Shown here: positions 47,041 through 58,137 of the stretch, in pieces
Layout: each line of letters begins with the position of its first letter
How positions within the stretch are numbered: position 1 is the first letter of the stretch
Assembly: GCA_951640195.1 (NCBI GenBank)
Contig: OX621170.1
Span: 1,612,001-1,676,000 of the forward strand
Source of the DNA: Porpolomopsis calyptriformis
Taxonomy: Eukaryota; Basidiomycota; Agaricomycetes; Agaricales; Hygrophoraceae
Length of the DNA stretch: 64,000 bases
Direction of reading: 5' to 3'
Notes under the pieces: generated by a model
Seen by the model: the letters and a program-made list of their open reading frames with translations, nothing else
Database searches by the model: none
What the model was told of the DNA's origin: nothing
Program-made: the position numbers and the translations under genes

Positions 47041-47430
47041 CATTTTGAAAAAAAACTTTATTGGATTGTCAAATAGACAAATAAGTGAGTAAATGATTTA
47101 AAAACATGCCAAGCAATTGTGAATGATTGAGTGAATGAGTGGTAACAAATGGTTGAGTTGTTGTGTCAATAGAAAAGGCAAAGGGCTTACCCCCAACAAG
47201 TTGATGCGTCAACTGAATTTGAAAATAATAGATTTTGCTATGTCTAAATATGTCTTATTGTAGACTATAGTTACAAGTCACACTATATCGATCCATTTTT
47301 CACTGGGCTTCATAGCTCAATGTGGTGGACTAGGGTGGCCAAAGACCCTTGGTATGCACTGTTGCCCCACAGCAGCAGTTGCAATATCTAGATTTTGTTC
47401 AAAACTACCTGACAATGCCTAGTTTTTCCA
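47041..47430. other. AT-rich spacer between the outer transposon and the APH pseudogene
   Basis: No convincing ORF. The edge of the outer Tnp2 element should lie here. CACTGGGCTTCATAGC near 47309 is a candidate terminal motif, but I found no partner in the window. Confidence 0.4.
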
Positions 47431-47439
47431 TTCTTATTG

Positions 47440-48553
47440 GAAGGTCAAGGGTAGCAAATGATCAAATCAATCAAAGGTTATATGCAACTACATCCATTAG
47501 TTCCCTGACAGCCTCAATTTCTACCTGCCACTTTTGAGTTGGAAAAATACATTGTAGCACTTTGTCCCAATTCATGCTCATGCAGTAAGGGTCATGCATG
47601 CAGCAGTATTCCCAATATTCTGGGTAGAACCCAGCTGTTGACCAATCCACAATACCAGTTATGGTGGAGCCATCAACAATGATGTTTCTAGGAAGTAGAT
47701 TACTGTGTGCAAAACGGATAGTAGCATTTCAAGGAGAAGTGATTCTGCAAATGTCTTGGTGCAAAAGCACACTAGCATCTGGCAGTAATGGTCAATAAAC
47801 TCCCTGACACTCGTGAATGCATATTTCAGAGCAATGTGTTCAGGAAATAGGAAGTTGCAATAAGGACCGCCAGTGATAGAGCCAAGAGTCCTTAGTTTGA
47901 AAGTTCCCATCTTGGCAAGTATTGATTGCAACTGCTTCGCTATATAGCTGAGTTCATCCATCACCAAGGTATTAATAATTTTTTCCAACAAAACACCACT
48001 ACATCGTTCCATAGCAAATCCAGATATCATCTGGAAGGTGATGGACAAACTGAATGAGTTAATCAAACCTTGGAGCAATACCTACAGATGTATTGTAATT
48101 ATCAACAGGACAACGGGTCCCATCTCCTAGCTATTTCAGAATTCACATATAACAATGCTCCAAATGCTACTACTGGAATATCCCCTTTTTTCACCAACAA
48201 GGGTAATCATCCAAATATTTCAGTACACCCTGAATGTGATCTTACTTCTATATAGCAAAGTACCAGACACCAGTTTCTGAGCAGGAATGTTCAGTAGGAT
48301 GATGGCAGGGAAGGTGAGGGTGCGCAAGGATTCAGGGGGTGGGAATGGACAACATCTTACGAGCGAATCATAAAGCAAAAACTTCTTCGGAGAGTTCACC
48401 TCTGTACTTGATAAGAATGCCAGGAGCAGTACAGACAACTTTGCTGGCGCTGGATTCATAAACCACTTTTTCAGCAGGCAACGTGTTTAGCTGTTCATAA
48501 GAAGTCGGCAGCCACAGAGCCTGGCCGGCAGAATTGTGCGACGTATATCGCAT
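47440..48553 (-). pseudogene. Aminoglycoside phosphotransferase (APH)-like kinase, pseudogene
   Basis: Starts MRYTSHNSAGQALWLPTSYE at 48553. An N-lobe segment follows (ILIKYRGELSEEVFAL, stop, then PPPESLRTLTFPAIILLN). After a foreign 233-bp block (48019-48251) it continues with TLVMDELSYIAKQLQSI and GSITGGPYC. A frameshift leads to the active-site region, seen in another frame as HSNLLPRNIIVD near 47690 (where H-G-D-L-x-x-x-N is usual) and then IVDWSTAGFYPEYWEYCCM, the Asp-Trp and 'PEYWE' signature of fungal APH proteins. Such genes are numerous in basidiomycetes. The Asn in place of the catalytic Asp, the frameshifts and the insertion show loss of function. Confidence 0.82.
48019..48251 (+). 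mobile_element. 233-bp fragment of family A integrase flanked by an 8-bp direct repeat
   Basis: From TCCAGATATCATCTGG to CTTACTTCTAT it matches the integrase of A1 and A2 (the segment around QTERVNQTLEQYLQMYCNYQ to ISVHPE). ATAGCAAA lies on both sides, at 48011-48018 and 48252-48259. It has no LTR or polypurine sequence, so it did not arrive as an ordinary full-length insertion. Confidence 0.85.
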
Positions 48554-48700
48554 CCAGTGCGGTCTAATAGGGCATGAATGATTATGAGTAACGAGGCGAG
48601 GCGAGCCCTAAGGAGATAGGAAAAGTCATACATGACTGTATGTCGCAAGCCGATAGTTATACACGTGACGAGCACGATCAATCAGTCCAGATTCCTCGAG
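48554..48700. promoter_or_regulatory. Short divergent intergenic region, APH pseudogene / TMA46
   Basis: 147 bp between two divergent start codons. It must hold the TMA46 promoter and 5' leader. GC-rich, with no clear TATA. Confidence 0.45.
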
Positions 48701-50120
48701 ATGCCACCCAAGAAGCCCAATAATGCGTCGAGCTCGTCGAAAGTGAAGGAAGACAAGGTGACTTGCCCATTAGCTGGAAGTCTCCCAGGTGCATTAACTG
48801 CCAATTGATCATCCCCAGACTTTCGGTCTTAAAAACGTACGTAGCATTCTACCATCCTCAATGGCATTCGATCCGTACCCGCCCCCCTCCAGAAAAACAA
48901 GTCTGCCAAAGTGAAGCAGCAAGTCGCGCAAATGCAGGCGCAGGCGGCCATGGCTGGCAAGTCTCGAGAGGCGGTCGAGAAGGAGAAGGAGAAGGCGCTC
49001 CGTGCGAAACAGAAGATCGAGGACGAGAAGCGTGCCAAGGAGGAGGCTGCGCTGATCAAGCCCGTGCAAGCTCAAAAGGCGCCATTCGGTGTGGACCCCA
49101 AGACCGTCCTCTGTTCGTTCTTCAAGGTCGGGCAGTGCGAGAAGGGATCAAAGTGCAAGTTTAGCCACGACCTCGATGTTGGGCGCAAGGTGGATAAGAA
49201 GAATTTGTATGAGGATACTCGGGAACAGAAACTGCAAGGTGTGCTTTTTGCGCTTGCTGGTTAGGTTGGAGGGATGTCTGACAAGTGTCTTTTTTTGCAG
49301 ATACAATGGATACATGGGACGATGAGAAGTTGGCGCAAGTGGTGCTATCAAAAGCTGGGAATCCACGAACAACAACCGATGCATGTCCATTTTACAATTT
49401 CCAAGCTATACAGCAGATGCTAAACCGGTTTCATCACAGATCGTATGCAAACATTTTATTCAAGCTATCGAAACACAAAAGTGGGTATTTCTTTTCGTGA
49501 TCGACCTCTTACTTAGACCGACCGGTAAGGTTCGGCTGGTTCTGGGAATGCCCCAACGGTGACCAATGTCAATATCGGCATGCCCTCCCTCCAGGCTTCG
49601 TCCTCAAATCCCAGCGCAAGGCTGCGGAAGAGGCGGCGAAAGCAAATGTCATCAGTCTAGAAGAGTTCCTTGAAGTCGAGGTTCGTCCTCACTCGTTCAC
49701 CGCGGTAGAGCATACGAATGATCTCCCCCCTCTGTAAAGCGGCATAAATTAGGGCCTAAGCTGACGCCGGTAACACCCGAGACGTTCGCCAAGTGGAAAC
49801 AGACCCGAATGGACAAGAAAGCTGCTGAGGCGGAAGCGGTGCGAAAGGCAAAGGAAGCCCAACATTCGGCAGGGAAGAACACAGGGATGAGCGGGAGAGA
49901 TCTGGTAGGTTTTCGTCATCTGCCATTTGTGTTGGAAGTTGACGGTTTCTGATCTACTTAGTTTGAATATAAGCCTGAGTGGTTTGAAGACGAAGAGGAA
50001 GGTGAGACAAAAGATGATTGGGATCTTGCAAAGTACAGGAAGCAGAAAGAGGATGAAGACCTTGCCGCGGAGGAGAAAAGGATTGCTGACTTGTGGTTGC
50101 TGGATGATGAAAAGTCGTGA
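48701..50120 (+). CDS. TMA46: Translation machinery-associated CCCH zinc-finger protein Tma46 (DFRP1/ZC3H15 family)
   Basis: Binds the GTPase Rbg1 (DRG1) and associates with translating ribosomes in the known family. Eight exons: 48701-48757, 48819-48836, 48893-49238, 49301-49380, 49440-49480, 49530-49680, 49740-49904, 49962-50120. They total 1,017 nt, or 338 residues, near the yeast protein's length. The basic N-terminus MPPKK leads to [14 protein letters not shown], then a charged coil. Finger 1 is C-x7-C-x5-C-x3-H in [20 protein letters not shown]; finger 2 is CKHF...[13 protein letters not shown]. The DFRP segment and an acidic end [15 protein letters not shown] follow. Exon 2 is only 18 nt, and intron 4 (49381-49439) uses a GC donor. 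The 3' end is 65 bp from the convergent CWC2 stop. Confidence 0.95.
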
Positions 50121-50185
50121 ACACCGAGGTTGTACATTATTTAAGGATACATATGTACTCAATACCCTAGAATAATAGAGACAGA

Positions 50186-51368
50186 TCACTCATCGTCATC
50201 GCTACCATAGTCGGCCAATCCGAGCCCTGAAGGAGGTGCCAGAGCTGTTTGGGCTGGTGTAGGAGCATGTCCATTCCGCTTCCGTATTTCAGCAAAATAT
50301 TTTAGCCCCTCGAGAGTATCGGGAGTTAGCAGCCCCTGCGGTTTTGGTGGTTCGTCTGGCTGCGGTATCTCGGTCGTTTCAAGCTTCCTTCGTTTCACAG
50401 GTTCATCATCTTCCATCGACTGAGGGTCTTCCTCGTCCAGGACATCACCGTCCTCCAGGGCCCTGATGGACCGCATCGCGTCCACGATTCTGGGATCCAT
50501 GCGGGCGCGGATGGCATCCTGTCCGATCTCCTCTAGGCGGCGCTTCTCGGCCACTTTCTGAACCGGGTTGGGGTCTTCGGTGGCCCAGCGGACGTTGAGG
50601 ATCTCGTCGTTGTCGAGAGACTGGCAGGCCATGGCCTCTTTCGCGAACTGGGCGTGGTACTCGTGGACATAAGTGACAAAGGCCACGCTACGGTATTGCA
50701 AGATTTTGACTGGAGACAATGTCAGGTGTTGGGAGAGTAGAAATGGAGGGACGGGTACCTCGCTCGATCGTACCCCACTCTTTAAAATGTCTTGCGACGA
50801 CCTCCTCAGTCTCCAGCCCGTTCCCGGTCTCCTTGATCCTGCCAACGTACAACGTCCGGTTTTGCCTGTTGAAGCTTCCGACGCCGCCCATGTCATCCCG
50901 GTAGTCGGCAAACTTGTCCCTGGCGAAGCAGTCCTTGGAACTGTCTGGCAGGGCCGAGAACGGATCGGGAATGAGGTGGAGGTATTCGCATTCCCAGCCG
51001 TATGGACAGCAACCCCTGGCAAAAAAGAGGCAGGTGTATTTGATGCCGGTGGTATTTGCGCGGGTAAGACCCGCGTCGCGTTTTATGTTGCACCGAGTTT
51101 GTGATTTGGTTTTGCTGGATAAAGTAAGAGATGGTTGGTGAGAGGTAGATGGGCGACGTACTTTGAGTAACTGTCCTCGCGGTCACCTCCCGCCCATTTG
51201 TTGTACCATATATCTTGGATGGTGTTAGTAAATTTTTTTGAAAATACAGACGAACTCACTGTACTCCTTCCCTGTTTGCGGTGTCTCCTTCTTCTCGACA
51301 TCCCCAGGCTTTACCTGCTTCCGCGCTGGTTTGAGTTTCTTTGGTTTCGAGGGGGCTGTCGAGGTCAT
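50186..51368 (-). CDS. CWC2: Pre-mRNA splicing factor Cwc2 (RBM22-like)
   Basis: Component of the Prp19-associated complex that links this complex to U6 snRNA at the catalytic core. Four exons on minus: 51368-51260, 51213-51162, 51114-50759 and 50709-50186, giving 346 residues. The motif NIWYNKWAGGDRED opens the Torus domain. The zinc finger is C82-x7-C90-x5-C96-x3-H100 (CLFFARGCCPYGWECEYLH). The connector and an RRM run from about 140 to 225, with RNP-type RTLYVGRI and SVAFVTYV, followed by NVRWATEDPNP. The C-terminal tail is acidic, with DYGSDDDE before the stop. Coding density and intact frames show a live gene. It is convergent with TMA46 and divergent from the DUF2415 gene. Confidence 0.95.
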
Positions 51369-51538
51369 GCTGTGACAGTAGTGACATTGTCACAAAGACA
51401 GCCTCTCATCAAAAGGCTTTGGCGCACTCCTAACCTATTTAGCAACCGCACTCGCCATCGTCCTCGTACTTGAACCTATCTCGCCGTCGTATCTGCAATA
51501 TTTCGCCTGGTAAAGGTCTGGCACGCGAACTCTGAACC
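51369..51538. promoter_or_regulatory. 170-bp bidirectional promoter region, CWC2 / DUF2415 gene
   Basis: Lies between two divergent start codons. GC-rich, no TATA box. It contains TGTGACAGTAGTGACATTGT (51371-51390), in which GTGACA is a direct repeat with one mismatch. Confidence 0.5.
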
Positions 51539-53657
51539 ATGGCCTCAAACCCTCCATTGCTGACATCCTCGTTCCCAACGACTATCGCCCCAGCCTCGGT
51601 CACGATCGCACATGTGTTCGTCGTTTTATCTGATTCCGTTGATCTAGCCCTCAACTCCCCTTTCTTCTACCCAGCCAACTCCGCGACCTGATCGTATGTC
51701 CCCGCGAACGGGGCGTTGTAAATTACATCCAACACCACTCCATCGTCGAGCATAACATCCGTTCGTCGGATGTGGTACGTACCCCATCATCACCCAACCA
51801 ACCCCATTCTGACCCATCCCAGCCACCAAGAACCCTGGCTGATCTTACGTTCAAACCGAATAGCATTGCCTCGCTCGAAATCAGCAACTCGGGTCACACC
51901 ATCCTCGCAGCCGGTGGACCAGAGGCTGAGATGCACCTTTCCTTGCAAACGCCCGAGTCCCCGGACAAAGACGACCAAGAGGGCACGAACCGTGGTACAA
52001 TTTGGCAATTCGAGACTGTCCTGCCAGGATCGATTAACAATTCGGTGCTTCTGACATCGATGTGCCTCACAAACTCGAACGAGAGCAGCGTCGAACCCCG
52101 CGTTGTCGTCAGCAACAATGATTGCACCGTCAGATTTTACGACATTCCAATCCGAGGCGAGCAACATCCAAAGTCTATAAAGGAGTCAGGGACGCTTCGG
52201 CTCCCCGTCGCCATGAATCACTGTAAGTGGATGCGTTGCCCTCCTGGCTCTAATATTGCTAAATATGGCATAGCTTCACTCTCACCCGATGGCTGCACAC
52301 TTCTCTCTGTTGGCGATTCACCAAAGGTATACCTACACCGCCTTTCAGGTGGCGCGCGTATTTCTTTTACGCCCATAACCACACTCTACCTCCCTCCACC
52401 CTGCGCTTTCCCATTACACTTTGGATTGTCCTTTTCTCCGGCATCCTTTTCTACAGCCTTCTCTGCCAACGGAAGCAAGTTTGCTGTCGCTTCGCAAGAA
52501 GGCGCAGTCGTTGTCTGGGATGTGCGGAGCTCGAGACCCCTGAAGGCGTTTCACACAGACAAAACACGTTCGTGGAATGGGAAACCAGGAGGTGGGAGTG
52601 CAACTGGATGGCTGAACGACGAATTCTGGGATTGGTCCCGAGGTGGGTCAAAGGCCCCAGGATGGGGCGTGCGGAGTGTCAAGTTTGGGAGTGGTGGCGA
52701 ACGCGGATATTCCGGAAAGGAAATTATGACATTTACTGAGGTGCGTCTCTTCTATTCCTGCATCATAATGCTCACTGTATTTCACTCGTTTCTAAGCACA
52801 CGTCCTTAATCCATGTGATCGACGCTCGAACATTTGAAACGGAAGAAATTGTGAGTATGCCGACCTGCTTTGGCCATACACAGCCTCTTGTGCGTCCACC
52901 CCGTTTCCGTTCACCGCGTCATATCACGGCGACCGAACGATCACGATTTCAACGGCCAACGCCACCCCCTGTCGTCCTAGCGCTCCAAGAGACATTCCGT
53001 ATTTCTGCCAGTGACTCTTCCTCTTCCACCTCTTCCGCCTCGACCTCTTCCCGACCCTCGTCTACCCAGACTCGTTGGACGACTCGCGGTAGACGGAGCA
53101 GGAGCAGGGACCCAGAGGATGACCTGGTAGTGATTCCCCCATTGGGTGATCGTACGGTCGAGGACGACGTGCAGCGTCTGCTCGAACTTCACGGTCTACG
53201 TGCGCGACGCCGAGAAGAGCACGCGGACGAGGATGGGAATGGGAATAGCAGAGGGGAGGATGATATGGAAGTGGACGAGCTCGAGTCGGACTGTGTGTCG
53301 TCGCATACGCCCTCCCGTTCGTCTTCGCCGTCGCCTTCGACGCACTTGGCTGCACAACCCCTCCCGGCGCGATTGACATCGGGGAACCCGAATTTCGTGC
53401 GGATGCCGAGTCCGCTGGCGAGGCGGCGGACATGGACACAGGATGATTTCCCTGCGCGGCTGACAGGGGCAATCGAGGAGGAGGAAGATGGAGATGTGGA
53501 TGTGAATGTGGACTTTACGAATACGGACGTTGATCTGGCGGGGACGTGTTTTGACCCGAGTGGGGGGTATGTGTATGCGGCGAGCGTGAAAGGGATTGCG
53601 GAGTGGAGCGTCAGTGGCTCGGAGAAGAGGTGGTGGGTCGATGGCGAATGGATGTGA
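51539..53657 (+). CDS. DUF2415-domain WD-repeat-type protein, function unknown
   Basis: Four exons: 51539-51615, 51675-51774, 51823-52740 and 52797-53657, giving 651 residues. The first intron is chosen because it removes an in-frame TGA and gives VQLRDLIVCPRERGVVNYIQ, typical of the family's start. WD-like blades follow: GHTILAAGGPEAEMHL, VVVSNNDCTVRFYDIP, KYGIASLSPDGCTLLSVGDS and KFAVASQEGAVVVWDVRSSRP. The DUF2415 signature is WGVRSVKFG...EIMTFTE (end of exon 3) then HTSLIHVIDART. The C-terminal half has long Ser/Pro/Glu-rich disordered parts and closes with LAGTCFDPSGGYVYAAS. A stretch starting GTGAGTATG near 52853 and ending ACACAG could be a further 33-nt retained intron; I leave it coding. 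Homologues are fungal; the role is not established. Confidence 0.88.
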
Positions 53658-54093
53658 ACGAGTTGATTTCTTATTTTATTTCTTTTCATCGTCGTCGTCG
53701 TCGTCGTCGAGCACCATTTCATTTCGTATTATCCTCAAACGTTTGCATTGCCAATCACTGCGTTTTGTGCTTAGTTAGCTGAAGTTGAGCGAGTTGCAGT
53801 TCGTCTGAGTACCTACAAGTAGCTATAGCTAACTTACAATCTTAGAGAAGGCTGCCATTTTAAACTTGTCGATTACCTGGTGTAACTATCACATAACTAA
53901 GCCTCCACATTATTCAGGTCGACGAATATCAACTTACCTCCAGGTACCGGCGCTTACCTCCATTCAGCTCCCCTCACTGATATCACCATCAGTTTTCCAC
54001 GATAGGTGACGATAAGAAAGGCGACAAAACTCTACGGCTTGTCAGCGACCCTTCACCTCTTCACAAGTTTGTTCCCAACCTCGACGCCCTCTC
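53658..54093. other. Spacer with a (TCG)n microsatellite
   Basis: A run of about seven TCG/GTC units lies at 53688-53709, just after the DUF2415 stop. The remainder has no ORF of note and should contain the left end of the second Tnp2-type transposon; I see no clear inverted-repeat end. Confidence 0.6.
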
Positions 54094-57000
54094 ATGCAGT
54101 CGGCCCAGTCAGTACCAAAGTCAACGACATCAAGTCGGCGCCTTGTTTCGTGTACGTGCGCAGCATGCCGCAATGCAAGCCCAGATGGACAGGGTCTGTC
54201 CATCCCTGCCTGGGAGCGTGACGTCCATAACCGCAACGAGCGATTCAGCCAGTCCGCGATTGCCCAGCGAGGAAGGCGATTTCCATCCCAGCGTGGTATG
54301 GGCAGTATACATGGTAGAATCCGACCCTTCCCCACTCGTGGTACTCACCACGATGCTGGTCCTTCCCAGAACCGAGATCAACCATCTGAGGCCCCACCAT
54401 CGACCTCTTTCCTACCCAACCCATCGTCCATTGACTTGGATGCTTCAGAGTCCATGCTATATCCTGATCTGTGGGATGTAGATGTTGATTTATTCCAAGA
54501 AACAGAGGAGGTACGTCTTAAAAATTTACAACGTACCATTCCATTAATTTCAGGCCACTTGATGTTAAGCCGCTTGGACTGTACGATAACCCAGAAGATC
54601 TTGATTTGCTTCAAATTGATCTTGCTGAATCGGATCCCTCTGGGGATGAAGCTCGACTTAGCACCACCACAGCATTGAATATTCAAAAAGCTGCAGATCC
54701 TAACCGTGTAACCATTCGCATCCCACCTTCAACGCCCGCCCTCTTTCCTCCACCCCCTCCACCTGCATCCATCTATGCCAACTCCCATGATACGTGGTTT
54801 GGACGTATCACCTTATTCCTTGTCGCTGTTCTCCATGCCAAGCACCATGTCTCATTTCGCGCATGTGCCTTAATCTTAGTCGTTCTCAATATCATTTATA
54901 CCACCACGGGTATCCTCAATCAAGCTAATTCGATCCCACTAACATTGCAAACGGTGCTCACCCGATTCAACCTTCACGACTGCTTCCAGATCCATCCAAT
55001 GTGCAAGGCCTGCTCCTGCATTCTGGATCCAGATGTCTCCACCGATACTAGGTGCCCTGAATGTGGTGGTACAATCTTCAAGCCCATATCTAATCGGCTT
55101 TTCCAATGTCTCACTGGCCGTAGACCCCCTCCACCCCCTCCACTTCTTGCTGCACCAGTTCAGGTCTTATCGGATCACCTTGCTGAGATCCTCTCACGTC
55201 CAGGCATCGAAGAGGCTTGCGAAGGATGGAAGACGTTTACTTCAAAATGTGGTGAGATTCATGATATATCACAAGGTAACGTTTGGAAAGAAGCTAAGGG
55301 TCCTGACCAACGACCATTTTTTGATCCTGGTGATCAATCCGGTGAGTTACGTCTTGGTATAACATTGAGTTATGATGGGTAAGATCTCATTAACCTGTCT
55401 ACGAATCACTGATTTCCCCCAATGTTAGGTTCAATCGCAATACCTCCGTTTATGGTCCTTCACATACATCTGGTGTGATGTCTGCTTGTATCTCGAATCT
55501 TCATCCAACTTTGCGGTGTGTGTTGTCGATCTCATATTGTCATTTCATACTGATAGCTTATCTAGGTATCAATCCCGTAATGTTATCATCCTATGTATGA
55601 CTCCTGGTCCCACAGAACCCGACGGCAAGAACCTTCAACGATTTATCAAGATCATTGTTGATGACCTCTTGAAGCTTTATTATCATGGCGCTGTTTATTC
55701 GACCACCAGCTGTCCACAAGGCCGTCGAATACGTGTGATATTGTTGGGTATCATTTGCGATCACCCTGCGATGGCAAAGATGATTGGGACAGGAGATCAC
55801 GCCCACCGCAATCATCCTTGCCTCAAATGTTTGGTGACTCATGACGATCTCTTCTCTGAACAATCCCTTCGTAACGGAATGTTATTGATAAAATCTCAGA
55901 TATATTTTCACTGACGCCCTTTCATTTATATAGATTATCAACCAATTAGCAACGAAGACCATCGCAGTCTCTCATACGATTGGTTGACCTACGTCTCTGA
56001 TGCAAAGGAACAGTCCAGTTTCTTTGCTGAATACGGTGTGCGTTGGACAGAGTTTGCGCGCCTCCCTTACTTCAATCTTGTCCGACATGTTGTCTTTGAT
56101 CCTATGCATAATTTACTTCTTGGTACGTCTTCGTGATATCAATCAGTCAACTCGATATTTATTCAGACGCCAACTAGGACTAGTCAAAACCCAATGGTAC
56201 TCGCAGTTTATCAAAAACTCCAGCATACGTGCATCAACCGATAAAACAATACGTGAGCTTGATATTGTTCATCGATTTCTAGACACAGTAAGCACACATG
56301 TAAAAATGTTACCTGCTATGTGCTGACAAGCCATATCTAGTTTGAGTCTCCCTTGTGGGCTGGTAGACTCCCAGCACGTGTAGGAGAACCTGCGGGAGGA
56401 AGTATCAGTGCTGATGAATATAAGTTTGCTGCTACAACAGCATGGCCAATTATCGTTTGTACTTCCCAATATAACTTGCTCATTACTGATCACAAACATT
56501 CTAGATTCCCATTGTGTGGGATCTATTCTGTGATGACGCACAACGGGATTATGTTGCAGCCGGCCAAAGGTACGATAAAGCTATGAAGAAGTATGAGAAA
56601 GAGTTAGCGGCATGGGCTAAGAAGAAGAACCCAGACGAGAGTAACAAGCCGAAGGCACCAACAAGACCGAAGCAACGCATGCGACCAGAGGAGTCATATA
56701 ACTTCTTGCATCTATCAACATCGCTCAAGATCTTCCTTGGCAGATCAATCAAGCTTGATTCACTTGATCGTGCCAAGACTTTGATGACCGACTACTTGCT
56801 TACTTTCAAACAGGTATTTAATTGGTTCATGGGTGGTTTGCTCTTACTAACATGCTATTTAGTTGTACGGTGAAAAGGCTATGAAGCCAAATCATCATTA
56901 CGCAGTGCACCTCCCTGAACAGATTCTTGATTACGGCCCTGTCTACAACTTTTGGGCATTTCTGGCTGAGCGGCTCAATAAAGTACTCAAGAGCGCAAAC

Positions 57001-58056
57001 TCGAACAACTGGAAAGCTGGACAACTTGAAATCTCAATGATGCGAGAATTCCAGCGCAATGTCCATCTTGAAGCTATGGTATGTGATTCTACAGTGTGTC
57101 GTACACTCTAATAACTAATCAATTGTAGAGGGATGCCCTTACATCCAGTCCCGATAACCCTGCTGTCGCCTCAATTCTTGACACACTATACAGAAATGAC
57201 CAAGAGGCTATCGGAACCATTCAGGACCTGATTGGTGTGTTTCGTGATGGTACGTTCTCCCTCTCGCCATCGTTCTCATTACTAAACTACTTCAAAGAAT
57301 GTACAACCCTTCCCGCACAGGCAGGACCCATTGCCCAACTGTCTGGGACACTGTCAGATGCTGCACGAGGGTCACTATACCGTCAATACAACCTCTCAGG
57401 AATTACATGTGTCCATTTCCCCACTGAACGTGAAATCCCTGTACATTCTCAACGCTTCAACCCTGTTGCACAGTTCCATGAATATGGGATTTTGGATGGC
57501 CGACGGATTACACCACTTACAAGAAACCTCCGAGCATCTGCTGGATCATCTATCATCAAGTACATCAACAATGGACGCATATGGGCAGGTGAGGTTATGG
57601 CTTTATTCCATCACGTTCAACCAGGATTCTCGCAAGGCCCTCTGCTAGCCGAAGTGCGGTGGATGAAAGAACTTGATATAACCCCACTATCAGATGATTC
57701 CTGGAGTGATTTGTAAGTTCTACGTTTCACGCACTGCATTTTACTCACAGACATTGGATAGCCCTGAACTTGAAGTGTTATGTTTCGAGCTCAACAGCTT
57801 TTGGCCATCAAATTCAACATATCCCCCACCCATCGTCATTCCATTTCATCGCATCCAATGCCAGCTGTCTCAAGGTATTGTCCAAACGACAAAGAAACAC
57901 ATGTGGATTACAATATCTATGGATCGTGTATGTATTATATCTCTTACATTATTTCGCTCTAACTTTTGGGAAGCATCCAAGCACCTACCAAGGGGAATGA
58001 TACATCCGACGGCCCTCATCACTTCGCATTACGACATTTTCACCTCTTTATTGTAG
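54094..58056 (+). pseudogene. Second Tnp2-type transposase gene, many exons, possibly still translatable in part
   Basis: Exon 1 (about 54094-54510) has a Cys motif CTCAACRNASPDG. After an intron to 54569, a hydrophobic segment near 54800-54950 is followed by a zinc-ribbon-like CKACSCILDPD...CPECGG. Further exons (about 54570-55378, 55429-55515, 55566-55870, 55934 onward) carry VIILCMTPGPTEPDGKNLQ, RIRVILLGIICDHPAMAKM, GDHAHRNHPCLKCL and HVVFDPMHNLLLG, then KTQWYSQFI, all in Tnp2 order. The end has ISGITC-like and ITPLSDDSWSDL blocks. GT-AG borders fit at most junctions, and I see few outright stops, so it is better preserved than the outer Tnp2 copy. Full exon structure is not proved, hence the pseudogene label is tentative. 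Confidence 0.75.
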
Positions 58057-58137
58057 TCTAAAAAAAATTGGTAAATGATGAGAAACGATGCGAATTCCTT
58101 TGGTCCATCTAATAAGTTACATGGTGTGTCTAATCAG

